64,000 nt of DNA from Membranipora membranacea (Eukaryota > Bryozoa > Gymnolaemata > Cheilostomatida > Membraniporidae): contig OU612066.1 in the NCBI GenBank assembly GCA_914767715.1, forward strand, positions 4,965,001 to 5,029,000, written 5' to 3'. Each line of letters opens with the position of its first letter. Positions within the stretch are counted from its first letter, which is position 1. The notes under the pieces were generated by a model. The model had not been told where the DNA came from. It worked only from the letters and a program-made list of their open reading frames with translations, and searched no databases. Below, piece by piece: positions 30,551 through 43,950 of this stretch. Position numbers and translations under genes: made by a program.

Positions 30551-33507
30551 CTGTAAGAGATATGATGACTGATAGATTGCAAATAATTAATGGGATGAAC
30601 CCATGACAGGAGTTTTCGATAGTATCACATTTATTTGGCATTGGCAAGTCATTCATACGAGACAGGTCTGTTCAGATCCAGAGCAACAAGTGATCACTTG
30701 GTAAGACAGATAGACAAGTTGCCAGAGCTTAAGGTTATAACACTAGAGTAGATGCGGCATCAGATGTCAAAATATCACCACCATGACTGATAACAGTCTT
30801 TAATCGATTGTCAGCAGTTGGATTAGCGGTATTAACCTCTAAGTTGAGACGGTTTCCCCGAATTGTTAACATTTTATATACCTCAGCTGATCCCTGAAGG
30901 AATGGTATGGACGTAATCCAATTGAGGATGTTCTCTGCTTGTTATAGTATATGTGTGCGTGTTTAAACAAAGATTCACTAGGCACAACCATGTAAGAAAC
31001 CTGTAAAAAATCTTGTAATATCAACAATAATAATAATAAAAATAATATTGGCTTTGAGGGTCACCCATTGAAACTCGAGACCCTGGTTTCTGCAGCTTAA
31101 TTAGCTATAGCCATTTGATTCAGGTAAAGGGCCACATGCATTATACAGGACACGAACCTGCTCCATAGTGCGCTTTTATCCTGGCATAAAATGTTGTTTA
31201 TTGTTTCCCCTTCTATGGCTAGTAAATCATCAGTACGAATTTGGGAAATGACAATCATGTGTGGCAGGCAGATATTCCTACGAAATTTAATTTGCAAGAA
31301 TTAGTGGAAATTTGCACGAGCATGTGGCCTCTGCTTTAGTGTTGTGAAAATAATGCAAATCAAAAGGTAATGGGAAGTAAAGCTCAGCAGCTGCTGCAAA
31401 ACAAAACAGAGTACTGTAATTTGTTGCAATAATTTCATTTCAACCAACAATCTGCTATTATAACAAAATTCTGCCTGGCCACTTACAGGATTGCCCCTGA
31501 TTGATTGCTAACCTGATCAAATTCAGCTCAATAAACAGAATCACAATGTCGATGAGTATGTTATTGTACAGGTTCCTAGCCTTTGCATGAAACTTGACTC
31601 TCTCCGAATCTCGTAAAAAAAACAGCCCTTTCCATATTTCACTTCATTCATACTTTCATCTTTTCCTGTGTTCTTACCATACCTTTCTAACCTTAACCAT
31701 TTCATTATATCGTAGGCTATTGTTTGCTATTCTATGGGTTAGTACCAACTTCCTGTCAACCCACTAACGAACCAACAAGAAAGGGTACTTGGATTTGGGC
31801 TCAATATACTTTCGAATCATAGATATGTTACTCAGTCAATAGAGTATCATGGTTTTGTGGTAACGAGTGTTCAAACTAAGGTTGGTTCCATATGCAAGTT
31901 GTGTGAGCATTGCTAATGCAATATATTATTAAACTTACCTGAAATACTCCTTATCCATTATATGGTCTACTCATTGAATTCCATATCTGGAATAGCATCA
32001 TTAGCTTTTTTTTGCAAAACAAAGGGCTTGCAAAAATAGCCAGTCCCTAGTAGCAATCTAGAAATGCCCTAGTCATCGACACTGTATGGGGTATAATTAC
32101 TGTTTGCAATTTTGTAAACAAGACAATTTCTCAGGCTAATTATTCATGCTACTAGGGACAGCCAATCAGATAACAGTCAGATGGGTCCCTGTGTTTAGCG
32201 TCCTAACCGTATAACGCTATGATACTATTTCCATTCTAAGAGAAGAATCTAATTCAGTGGGTCTACTGGAGAAGCAGGAAGGAGGAGCAGTTGGTGAAAT
32301 TAGATTCCATCTTAAATGGAATTGGAAACTTGGACAAGTGGTGGCTGACAATCTAAACATCGGGAAATTATGAGCTATTAACTGAAATTTTTAGTAGTAA
32401 TGAAACTGATCAACGCTGTGTACATTAGTGTGACATTGTCCAACACTTTATCTGAGTGGATTGATACAAGCAGCTGTTTTTTAAGCCGTTGAGCTGTTGA
32501 AGCACTATAGACCAATCAAAAACGAGAATATACTTACACATTCTTATTTCAATACATTTCCAATGCATTCAATGTTGTACATGCTTTCACATTCACTTAC
32601 ATGGCAAGGATTTGTTTTTATCCAATGATACATCAAATTAAAACTTCAAACAAGACAAGTTAGAAATGCATGTTGGGATGATCTCGCCAACGCACAAAAC
32701 TATATACAGAATTTCTAGAGCCTCGAAAAGAATATTCTCTGTTTGAAAAATCTGAAATCTTCAACTTCAACTTGCGTCAAACGATTCTATGTACAAAGAT
32801 AAAGTCGGAACCCTTCGAGATCAACATATAAAATACATTTAATCTCATACCATTCGTATATTTTGTTATATAATTGGGTTTTAGTAGAGAGTAGATTATA
32901 AATGGTTACTAGTAATAATATCTAATACAAAAAATATAGAATTATTTGGGAACTTGGTATGACCAAATTTCCGTAAAAATATGTAGGATGCCCAATGGCC
33001 CTGTCATAGCACATTAAGTTTACAAAGCTAAACTGTCTGGTCTGGTAAGAGGTTTAAAAAATCTGGGCGTAACAACCTTCTCTCAGAGGACAGCTGCATC
33101 TCTTAACTTAAACCTCAAATCAGGGGAATCTGGCTCATCGAATTCTGTAGAGGTAATGAATAATTAAATAAGGCTGCAATCGTAAAACTTTCACCTATTG
33201 GGCAAAATAGCTAAAGAAAACTGATCTACAACTAGTAGTATGCCCCTCTTTCACATTGTCAAAAAATTGCTTCCCTAATTTTGAAATATATTCTTATGAC
33301 AGTGTTAAATGAGCACAAACTTCTTAGATTTGCTGAAGTGATTATAGGGCTTTAGAGATTCAAAGAAAAACTCACAGTCTTTATTGACTGCCGAACTGGT
33401 CTACTGAGGTTACACCGATTATTCCTGCCCGGCCTCATCCCAAACAAAGACAAAAAATGTGGCAGGATATCAACATGAGTGTGAGTTATCTTGATGAGAA
33501 TCTTTTG
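30551..33507. other. Spacer between orphan exon and second PARP gene
   Basis: About 3 kb without a supported gene. Small AAT-type repeats near 31025-31045. No macrodomain or WHG-type PARP exon was seen on the minus strand. Confidence 0.45.
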
Positions 33508-36500
33508 TCAGTACTTGTATTTGATGATATATTCAGGATATGCAGAACTGTCATGGAAGACACAGAACATAGTTGGTTTATTTACATCATCCACCACAGA
33601 CTCAAACTGTTCTGTGAATGAGCCAGGCCTATACGGAGCAGACTTCAGACCCTGGTTACCCTTACAGTACTCCCCTGTTATCACCCTCACCAGTATCATA
33701 TAGCGTTCACCATTGGCATTACAAGGGGAGTAAAAATCTTGTGAAGAATAATTAGAGTTCACTGCGAAGTAACATCCAGATCCAAGCAAGCAACCTACAG
33801 TAAATATAAACAATGAAAGAATGGAAATCGCAGGTTATCCGTTTCAGAAGTTATACAAAGGTGACAGTGATTACAAATACTGAAAAAGTTCAGGAAATCC
33901 ATTACTTGAATATTAGAAGGATATACATGTTAGTAGTATGTGCCTTCTCCTATACATACACATCTTTATTGAGGTTAATAGATAGTACAATTATTGCATG
34001 TAAAATTCAGTTGTGGGTGAGCTACGGCGTATCTTCTAGGTTTGTAGCAAGAATGCTTGAGCCCAGCAATTACCCATACTGTACCTGTATTTGCATGTCC
34101 TCTGTCAAATTTAGAGCATGTGATTTTTGTCACATTATTTTCAGTGCAGCCATGCCAGAGCGGCTTTTTCTCCACTTGGTCAGCTGATTTCCCGAGAGCT
34201 CTGGCCCTGCACTGTCTGTGTGTCTCATAGAGGAAGAATGTGTCTGGATTCTGTACTCTGCGTATCTGTATCAAGGAGGGAAAAAGGGAAACTCATGGCT
34301 CTTAGAGGTTTCAGGATTCTCTTACAACACTACCAAAAGAGGAAGGTACTGAGACATTTTTTGTCATGATATATGACTCAAAGCCTAACTGGTATTAATG
34401 CTGATTACCGTCTACCAACAGTAAGATAAATAGTGTTTCTGCTTTGAGTAATGTTAAAAACGCATAGTCTTGCTTGGGAGTCTTTAGAAACAGCCCAAAT
34501 CGCAATCTGATCGCTCACTTGTGAGTGAGCAATACCTGCTAGGCTCTCGCTTTCAGATCACTCACTCAATGATGGACCTACATACATTGTGAGTGAGCGA
34601 TTTTGGTGCGATTTTGTCTAATGGAAATACCATGTGAGTGATAATTTTGAGCGATGTGATAGCGATAACTTGCTTTAGTAATGCATCGCTCTTTCTAATT
34701 GAAAGTCCCCCCTGGGCCACTGTCTCATTTAGTTGGATTCAATGTATAGTCCATAAAATTATTAAAGAATTTTTTTTTCCATGAAATAGACCCGAAATAG
34801 ACACCAACTTCCAGTATTGCAGCACCGCTTCGAGACAATGTCTTTAGAAAATCTTTCTCCACATCCTTCCACTCAGTTGTGCTTCTTGCCACATCATGTT
34901 CAGTGTATTTGTCAGTCGGTTTTTGCCAAGCTGTAGGCAGATCTAAAACACAGCATATGAGAGATTATTCAGTGTCTGTTGGACTTAGATTATTGAAGTA
35001 TCAGTCATGTTCTCAGTGTTCTAAGTGGATTTTTTTTCTTTGCGGGAACTCTACTCTCTGGGTCAACAGCAGCAAATATGGTCGACATTTTTTTGCAATA
35101 TCTATGTCAAATTATGCAAATCCATGCTGTTGAGCATAACATATATGCAGAAACACAGATATGTAATAGTATGATTGATAATATGATTGAAATCTGGTTC
35201 AAAAAAAGTATTTACACACTGTTTTAAGCACAAAATGTAGTGGCAACTGTGTTCCAAGAGTTCCCCCTAAATATTTCTTTGTGGGAACTCCGTTCCCACC
35301 AGTTCCCACTCAGTTCAAACACTGCAGGTTCTGTTCGCACAACAAGTAGATTGACATGTTTTCTGGCAAGGCAAAACAATAAGGAGAGATTAACACGATC
35401 AGTCAATAGTTGATTATTTAATCAAAAAAGCTTAAGCCTACCAATCATCAATTTCGCTCCATTAACAGAGAGATGCATAGGGATCACAGGTTTTCTTGTT
35501 GATACTTCCTTCAAGGGTAAGGATAGCGATTGCCCAAGCACTTTCTCGAAGCCCTAAAAAGAATCCAGAGTGCAAATAAAAAGTGTGTCGCTGTGCAGCC
35601 CAGTTATTATGTATTATATGTACATAGCTGCTAATCAGGAGGTTGTAGGCTCACTCCAATTGTGAGGGTCATTTGCTCCATCCTGCCAAACTTAAAAACA
35701 TAGAGCAATAAACCTGACCCTCCCATACAGAGCATGGTAGATAAGTGTAGCAGAATACCTTGATAGTGGTGGGGTCTTTGTCATATGCAACAACTTGGAC
35801 ACTCGAGATCTTTATATTTTTGAACTGGTTAACAGCTTTGATGAAACAGTTGGCTACGGTTTCAGCAGGATATCTGAGTAGTCCAGTTCCCAGAGCACAG
35901 AATGATATGGTTTGGTATCCAAGTTCTTCTGACTTTGACAAGCAAGATGTAATAATATCGATCAATTTCTGAAAAAAGGAAACAGTGTAGATATGTAACC
36001 GCATATTCTGATTTCGTATCTATACGGGCAATGCAATAAAAAGATTGCGAAGTGGTGAAATATTGATCAAACCACACCAGAATCAAATGTATAACTGAAG
36101 ATGTACTTTACAACAAAGCAGACCTATAGTGTTGTACAACGATCCTTAATATCTGTACCTGTGGACTGTGGTGCCCCAGGCTAAATTTTTGTCAAGTGAA
36201 GAGATCAATTTTCAAGATTTAGCCAGCAGCTCAACTTAATGCTACACAGACCTTTTCACTTGTATCTCTACTCCAGAGAGGACATGAGACATGCAGCACT
36301 TTCTCACAGTTAAGTCCGTACCCATCAGTATCTATCACATCACCGATATTAAGAGGAGCTTTTCTTGTACATTCTGCTTGAAGAGCATATCCAGCTTTAT
36401 TTGATAAGGCTGTCGATACTTTGCCGTCTTTGAGAGATATTTGTGACGCAGTCGAGTTTACAATTACATCGGCCTGAAAAATGGGAGAAAAACATTGAAA

Positions 36501-39500
36501 TTGTTCCAACCTCAGTCGTAAAATGCATACAAAGCATATGAATATAATATTTACAATCTTTAGGTGCAATAAACATATTCAGTACAGTAGTATCTTAAAA
36601 TCGAATTGTAGACTTAATTCATTCAGTGTGCAGACGTAGCAATTTGCAAAGTTTTTTAAACATTTTGCAATAAGAATAATGTAAATTTTGGCCACTGGTG
36701 TTAAACAATCAAAAAATGATATGTAAACATCTATCAAGAAAAAACAACAGTATGCAGAGATATGTTTTTACTGTGTTTCAGATTGGATCAGCCGGGAAGG
36801 ATCCGAGCCGCATAAATCAGCCTCAGTTGCTGCTAGATAAAAATGATAATGTAAGGAAAGACACTTATAATGAACTAAATTTTCATGTCAGACATGGAGA
36901 AGGGAGAAATTTCGTAAATGATTACCTTCACTTCAGCCAGATCGCCTTTGACAAACTTCAGTATGTTAGGGATTAGTACTGGTACTGGCTGAGCAGGTGC
37001 CGACTTGGTAAGTGCGGAGACTATATCCACACAGTAAAAATCCTGTCAAGATAACAATAAACTTGTTACAATTGTGTATTTGATACCAGACAATGTGCAA
37101 GGCCAAACCTGCATTTGCCCAGAGTACTTTTGTCTCTGCGTCATAGAAAAGGAATCAACTCAAACTGCCATAATTATACCCCTCTAAATTGTAATCTGAT
37201 AGTCTGTAGGATGCTGCTTAATCAATTGAGGACATAGACTTATATAAGTCCATGGTTGAGGAAACACTCAATGGTTGACTGGTCTGAACAAGCATCACAA
37301 AATTTGCTTACCTTTAACTGAGAGCTGCTGAGAGCTGACTTGTAGAGGTATAGTTTAACCTGTGTCACGGATGATCTGGGCATTGCTTGTGAAAACTCAG
37401 TAAGAGCTCTTAGCGTAGCCACAGCAACGTCTTTAGAGGGGAACCCTTTTGCTCCCAGACCGATCGATGGGAGTGCTACAGACACTGCCTTCAGTTTTGA
37501 GGCTTCCTCAAGACACTTCTTTAAAACGGCAATCAACTTCTACAGGGTACAAAAGAGAGGCATATAACTTTGAATGATAATAAATAAGAATGCTTCTGTT
37601 GACAGGTATAACTGCTGCAACAACAGCCTCTACTTTACTTGGTAAAAACTACCAAGCTGGTTGAAGTGGTAAAAGATTTTAAGATTTTCTTCTTTCTTAA
37701 AAATGGCAAAATAAAATAAAAGCTAGGCTATGCAACTGCATAAATTTTATCATACAAATTTGTATATCAAACTGTTGTCTCTAAAGAAAGCACAGCACCT
37801 GAAACACATAGAGGGCTTCGGTTACCTTACAGTCTTTGTCTTCGCTATAATCAGCTGCGTTACAGTGCAATATGTAGTCACATGGCATGTCAAATCCAGG
37901 AGTTGTCAGTAGTTCACCCTTTGCTACAGTTTTCCCAGTACATGCTTTGGCTAATTCAGGTCCTGCCTTGTCTGCGATTGCCTTAGCCAGTGGCATAGTC
38001 AGATCCACACCGACGCCAGTTGAATTGACCACAATGTTCTCCTAACGATGACATGTGTTATTGATAAGATATTATTTGTGTTATCAGAATGACCCATGCA
38101 ATCATATTAGAAAGTGTAACAGTACATTGATAGTTGGAGTCTTTTCATTTTTGGCCAAGAGAATTTAAGCAAAGATAGTACAAGGTATTTTATTTTAAAT
38201 CTCATAGCGGTGTGGATTATTATTCACCACAAGAGACTTGTTTTCCTTAAAGTTCGCTGTTTTTTTTCTCAACATTGACTTACCTGAGCATCAGCTAGGC
38301 TGGCAAATATGACATCAAACTGTATGCGATTATGTATCAGCACATGGTGTTTCGTGATGTTGCTGTATGTTTCCTTCGTCTTGGGAAGCTTACTCAAGTA
38401 GGACTTAAAAGCCTACAACATACACACTGTATATGCACAGAATGAGTACAAATTAGGTTGATTTCTGCTGAGGAAGTGAAGGCAGACGATAACACCTTGG
38501 AGTTTTACATAGTATATCATTATTGTTGTTTAGCCTCGTTTTTGACAGAGATTTCCATGTTGTCTTATGGTAGCTTGACTGTTTAGGATTTCTAATGAAA
38601 AATCGATCTCATTTAATGAGGAAATGCTTACTTGTTTGGATGCACTGTCATAAAGGACAATGTTGATAGTGTTCAGGGAACACCTTGGAAACAGATTGCA
38701 GTAGTCAACAATACTCTCCACCATCCACTGAGCAGATTTTTCCTCAGGATACTTGAGCTGTATACCCGTACCTAGAGCCGGAAAACTCAAGGTGGTATGT
38801 TTACTTTTAGCTGCCTTCTTCAGAACAGTTTTCATCATTTCCTTTAAGATCTAAATAAACAATAAATAATCCAAGCACCATCCAAGCACATACTTCATCT
38901 CGTTAGCAAATCAAACAGACATACACAATCACTTCGTAGCAACTGTGCAATAATTAAACCCTCATTTAGATCAAACCAGGCAAATCAGCCTTTTCAAATA
39001 TTTTTCATACATTTGTAACTAAATCAACCAAGCCTCATGAATCATTATCATTTAATCATACCTAATGGTTGTTAATTTGTATTTTTGTTTGCCACTCTCT
39101 GTTTCTTCTTTTCTTTTTTCATCTTATTCATGCAATTTATGATACCATGCTTTTATTATCCTACACACTATATAGTATGTAACACCCTACCACTTATATC
39201 TTTTTATTCAAGTCATTTTTTGTATCTATGTTAATGTGTGTGAGGTCGACAAGTTATTTTTAATTTGCTTTAATTATAAACTTTTAGAAAACCTCAATAG
39301 ATAAATAAATATATAAATAAATAATTATATCCGGATTCATATATAAAAATCAGAGTCGTCCCTTTATGGCAAGAGAGTGGACAACTTCTAACAGACATCT
39401 AAATCTGATGATAATTTATATTTATTTATTTATAGAGGTTGGCTTGAAAGAATACAAATAACAGGTAGTAATCAGATTAGTGGTTTGGTGACCTACTCAT

Positions 39501-40843
39501 ATACCCTCTTAGAAGACAGTTTGAGGTTGGCATTGAATTTAATTATCGGCCTTGACTGGAAAAGATCAAGATCAATCATAATGCTGCTCAGGTGAAATCA
39601 TACAAGACTAAACTAGGAGATACAATAGATGTTATAAAACTTAGGCAATTCTTTTGCATAAGAGCTTCCATTTGTATGAATAAATTTATTGGAAATATGG
39701 CTCTGTTTTCAGCAAACTTGTATATCAAGTCCATAAACATAGAAACTCAATCAGTACAAACGGACCAGTTTATCACTCGAAATGGAAGATAAATCCCTAT
39801 CACCTTTTCATTGTTATCCTGCTGTGAGTAAGAAGCTAGATGACAGTGTATGATCTTCTTACATGGAAGCTTAAATGCATCTGTCTCAACCACTTCACCC
39901 ACACCTATAGATCCATGCTCAGTACATGCGTTCTGTAGTTCTGGACCTGCCTTATCAGACAAGCGACGAGAGAGGTAGCCATCGGCCAGATCAAATTCAG
40001 ATCCGATGACAGAGTTAACTATTGTATCGTCCTGCAAAGGATCCGAACACAAGTTGTTTTACTTTATTGCGTACCCGCTACCCTGATCATTTAACTATGT
40101 TCAGTTACTAGATACTTGCTGGCGGCTCGAAGGGGACAATTTTCAATGCAGGCATTTATATCATACTTATATGTTATCATGTACACGAAACTATCAACAG
40201 CAAGACATAATACAGTACAGAAAGCCAAGAACCATAAATGAGCCCGGAGAAACTGGTGCTACTGTTCCAATGGATCTAAAATTCGGCAAAACAGGTATAG
40301 ATATCAGGAAAGTAGTTCGGTGACAGCCTATGCAAAATGTGGCTAGAAATACAACTTCATTTACGATTTCGGGTGGATAGGGTTTGAAGGTTCTTTCTGG
40401 TAGAGTTTTTCATGCTGGCCAATTTTGAAACTCAGTGTAAGGTACAATATTACCATAGCGATCAGCATACAAAACTCTACCAGAAACAACTGTCAAACCC
40501 TATCCACCCAAAATCGTAAATGGAAGTGATAAGATAGGAGGGGGCTGCCACCAGACTAAAGCTTTCTCTAAATACAAGACTTACTGTAACTTGGGATAAA
40601 TCTCCATTGGTGATGTTCAGGCGAATCTTCCCTCCTATTAACATACCAGTACCGGTCAACTGGGTGACGCCCAGCAGTTGTCCAGCTGAATAACAAAGAG
40701 AAAAGTCTGCTAGAGAAGTGACTAAAACAGGCTCACCTATCCATTAATGGAGTTGTACATTGCTAAAAAACCATATTGCATAGTTAGTTTTTGATAGCAG
40801 AGAACAGGAAAAACACCAAAGAAAAGCATGGAAACTCACCCAT
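33508..40843 (-). CDS. Macro-macro-macro-PARP ADP-ribosyltransferase (PARP14-like), 14 exons
   Basis: Exons (minus): 40840-40843, 40585-40685, 39804-40031, 38632-38850, 38284-38412, 37826-38041, 37312-37539, 36926-37042, 36252-36473, 35759-35968, 35442-35553, 34809-34942, 34085-34265, 33508-33794. The model closes in frame at 795 residues. Each of the three macrodomains spans two exons: NSVIGSEFDL plus FPALGTGIQLKYP; VVNSTGVGVD plus ALPSIGLGAKGFP; VIVNSTASQ plus FCALGTGLLRYP. The catalytic domain has His in PLWHGC, Tyr in GSGCYFAV and YPEYI near the end. The start exon contributes only ATGG; a frame open further upstream (to an acceptor near 40873) leaves the true start uncertain. It is a paralogue of the gene at 15012-20866 with one extra macrodomain, and probably reads and writes ADP-ribose on target proteins. 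Confidence 0.85.
34476..34712. mobile_element. TIR element, family 1 (degenerate copy)
   Basis: Same sequence family as 61916-62160 (shared GATAATTTTGAGCGATGTGA, GATAACTTGCTTTAGTAA, ATACCTGCTAGG). Ends GGGAGTCTTTAGAAA and TTTCTAATTGAAAGTCCCC are imperfect inverted repeats. It lies in an intron of the PARP gene. Confidence 0.7.
40319..40552. mobile_element. Foldback TIR element, family 2
   Basis: Arms at about 40354-40410 and 40471-40527 are inverted copies (GGGTGGATAGGGTTTGA against TCAAACCCTATCCACCC, GGTAGAGTTTT against AAAACTCTACC), extending outward to GGTGACAGCC / GGCTGCCACC. It lies between the second and third exons of the PARP gene. A longer relative lies at 62734-63345. Confidence 0.75.
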
Positions 40844-43575
40844 TATACTGGATTCTTTGTCTCTATCAACACTAAAAAATGAACGGTTCAGATTTGAAAA
40901 TGAAAGTACTTTTTTTCTGCAACCTCCTTTTCACGACAGTCTAGCAATTTTTGTTTATCAGGTCGAGAAAATTCAATATCTTATAACTATTCTAAATCGA
41001 AAGCTTAGATTAAAAGAAGACTCTGATATATATATATATATATTTATATTCTTATAATATAGATTATTTTGCTGGTTTTGTTATAACTCTACACCATTTT
41101 ATCTACTGTATGTTTTTATACCATCTCTGCGCTCTCTACCGCTATCTACAAGCCACATGAAGCAGCTCGATCTACAGGGTAACAGATCAGATGTGAGTGT
41201 GACAGGTAACCTAGGTATAGATGCAAATTTGGTAACATAGTATGTTGTGTGCATAAGGACAAATAGTTTGTTTTTGACAACTCAATAAGCTAGAACTTTT
41301 GGAAATTTTCGACGAACATGCCATTGCCAACAAACATAATCTCTAACCTTTACAAATCTATACGATGCTCACAAGAGGACAAATTACTTAGAAATGAGGC
41401 TGTAAAAATACAATTAATGAATGAGTCTAAAGTTTGGCAGCATTTGAATTACTCTGATCAGGTGTATTTACAATGTAAGACAAGCTGGCACACATTTAGC
41501 CGTTTCTACCCAATCACCGAACATCCAAATTCCTCTTTCACAGATATATTGATAGGATGAATAAGATACGATTGTTTGCATCTATAAATGATATGGCAGC
41601 AATGGTTTGAATCAACAACATAATCCCGTACCGACATTATGATCTTGGGAAATTCCCTGATGCCAACAATCATCGATGATATAATAAACTGAACTTGAAC
41701 AAACACTATATGAATTCCATGGCCGCAATTTTGTAACCTTAGGCATTCATTCATCGCTATAACTAAAATTGGTAGGCTGTTGAAGCTATAAATTTTACTT
41801 CCTTATGTAACTAGGGGAGAAATGCGGAATAACCAAAAGACTATTGCATTGTTTCATGTATAGTCACAGCTGATTAACTCATACTGCTTATAGAGCCCCT
41901 GTTACCATCCAGGGTCATTCCGATGAGTAATACGATTCCTTTTAGATATAAGCAAGTATGTGCGACCTGTTTTTAGCGAAGAATAACAACTGCATGTACA
42001 TGTATAACAGGAAATAATAATATTCAACAACATCGTAATATGACATCATCCCTCTTGTCTTGTCAGCTGAGCAGCAGTCAGTATTTGGCGTGGGGGGGGG
42101 GGGGTCAATGATTACAGGAACCAACCAACTTCTGATCAACAGGGCCTGGCACACAATTCAGGTAATTTCGTAATGGGATATCAATTACTCAATGCAGTGA
42201 GACTTTAGCACCTCACATGGACTGAAATGATTTCCTTCTGCATCTTTGATACGGGCCTATGCTGCTTTAGGGTTGAGGTTAATCTAATCAAAGCTTTGCA
42301 AGTATACAGCTCACACATACAGTGCATGTGAAGAAAACGAGTTGTCTGTGGTGAGTAGGTTTTAAGTATTCACACTCATAGAGGTTGATACTAAAAACAG
42401 GAGTTGTCTGCAGTGGATGAGTAAAAAACTGCCTCCATAGATCAGATTGGCTCAGGATTCAGTTGTGGCATTGACTATTGAACTAAATGACTGTGGATGA
42501 AGCTCAATCTTTTACCTGATCATGAGGTGCTCAATCCGTCGAATGAAGATAACTGAATTTATAAGAGCTTCATCGACATTCAAGGCATTCTGAGTTGGCG
42601 AAGAGCTAAGCCTGTCTGCACCTATCCTCAAGAGGAAAAAGCTATCTCATCTCATATCTTACTATAATTCTTTGTAAATCTATGTTCCTGTCTGACCCTG
42701 TCTGACCTGACTTAGCACCATGAACAAGTCTAAGAGTCTACTGACTACTAACATATATTATCCTACTTACCTCTGTGATCAGTCAATACTGCCCTTTTCT
42801 TTCTAAACTCACAGATCTTCCTACGGCCTTGTAAACTATAACAAGTCCGCGCTGTTGGGTTGGCAGTTTCATTTTACTTTTAAATATGTCAGCGCTCTGT
42901 GAGAACAAATAGAAATATAGCATTGTAAGCTTAGGGTTTTTTCCTTTTCCCAAAGTTTGTGGAAAGTACGAATAAATCGATACATAAATAATCAGACACA
43001 TATATGCTAATTTGCTTGTGGGCTGCGTTGATAAAACTCTTAAAATATGAAGTGATCAAGCTGAGGAAATGGGACTAAATGTTGTTTTGAAAGGGAATTT
43101 ATTAGGCGTGAAAGAATGTAATAAATAGTTGGCTTCGTCAGTGCACTGAAGCTATTTTGCTCATAATAATGAATATGTCAAACCATATCAATGCAGTTGT
43201 TTGCTCCAATCAATTATTTTATTATTTATACCTGTATGATTATGATAGAAACCTAACTGGAAATCGACCTTACAGCCGATGGCAATTTAGGAATAATGTA
43301 ACATAGCCTGGCTTAAAGGGCAACCAAGGTTTCAAACAAGTTCTCAGATTAGATAGATAGCACTTTCCTGTTCCTGTTATTATTTAGCCTGTGATCTATC
43401 AATATTACAGCAAGGTCTTTGAACCTCCCCTAAACTGAAGTGTTACCCAACCCAGCTTAGAATCAGCAACCACTTTGAGTTTTGCGCCGCGTCATGCACA
43501 AAGCTGATGCTGCCTAGCACATCATTTACGACCAACTAATGCATTGCTGCGAAACCTTGGTTGCCCTTTAACAAG
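40844..43575. other. Upstream of the PARP gene; no supported gene
   Basis: Presumably promoter/5' UTR of the minus-strand PARP gene plus intergenic DNA. Contains a TA repeat (about 41027-41050) and a G-run (about 42092-42103). A minus-strand segment at 42777-42897 has good splice signals but is interrupted by an in-frame stop, so it is at best a 5' UTR exon. Confidence 0.4.
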
Positions 43576-43576
43576 C

Positions 43577-43950
43577 TTTGTTCGGTGTCCCCCCCCCCAC
43601 CGACAAAGCGTGTTAAGACAGGCTAGATATAAAACAGCCTGACTCTGCTACATAGTCTCAATAGTACGTGGATTGTTGTTTTGATATTCGAAGACTTATC
43701 GCATGAAAAGCTGGAGGCTGTAGGCGATCGCCATCCCGAACGCTTTTGAGGGCTGGCTGTGCTCTAGATGTCTCCAGCTTTTCATGCGATAAGTCTTCAA
43801 ATATCAAAACAACAATCCACATACTAATGAGACGATGTAGCAGAGTCAGGCTGTGTTATATCATTCTTACATTGCCACCCACCCCCTCTAACGACCACCT
43901 ACGGCCGCGATCGCCATCCCGGAGGCTTTAAAGAGCTGGCTGTGATATAT
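43577..43950. repeat. Long hairpin element with 90-bp arms
   Basis: Arms 43626-43715 and 43771-43862 are inverted copies with about six mismatches in 90 positions, around a 55-bp loop. The loop segment GCGATCGCCATCCCG recurs as a direct copy outside the right arm at about 43907, with the following GGCTGGCTGTG also shared. At 43577-43608 a separate small hairpin (CTTTGTTCGGTG with CACCGACAAAG) surrounds a C-run. No coding potential. Confidence 0.8.

Noticed and set aside
42777-42897. Extra upstream exon of the 3-macrodomain PARP gene
   Set aside because: Good acceptor and GTAAGT donor but an in-frame stop before the donor; at most a 5' UTR exon.
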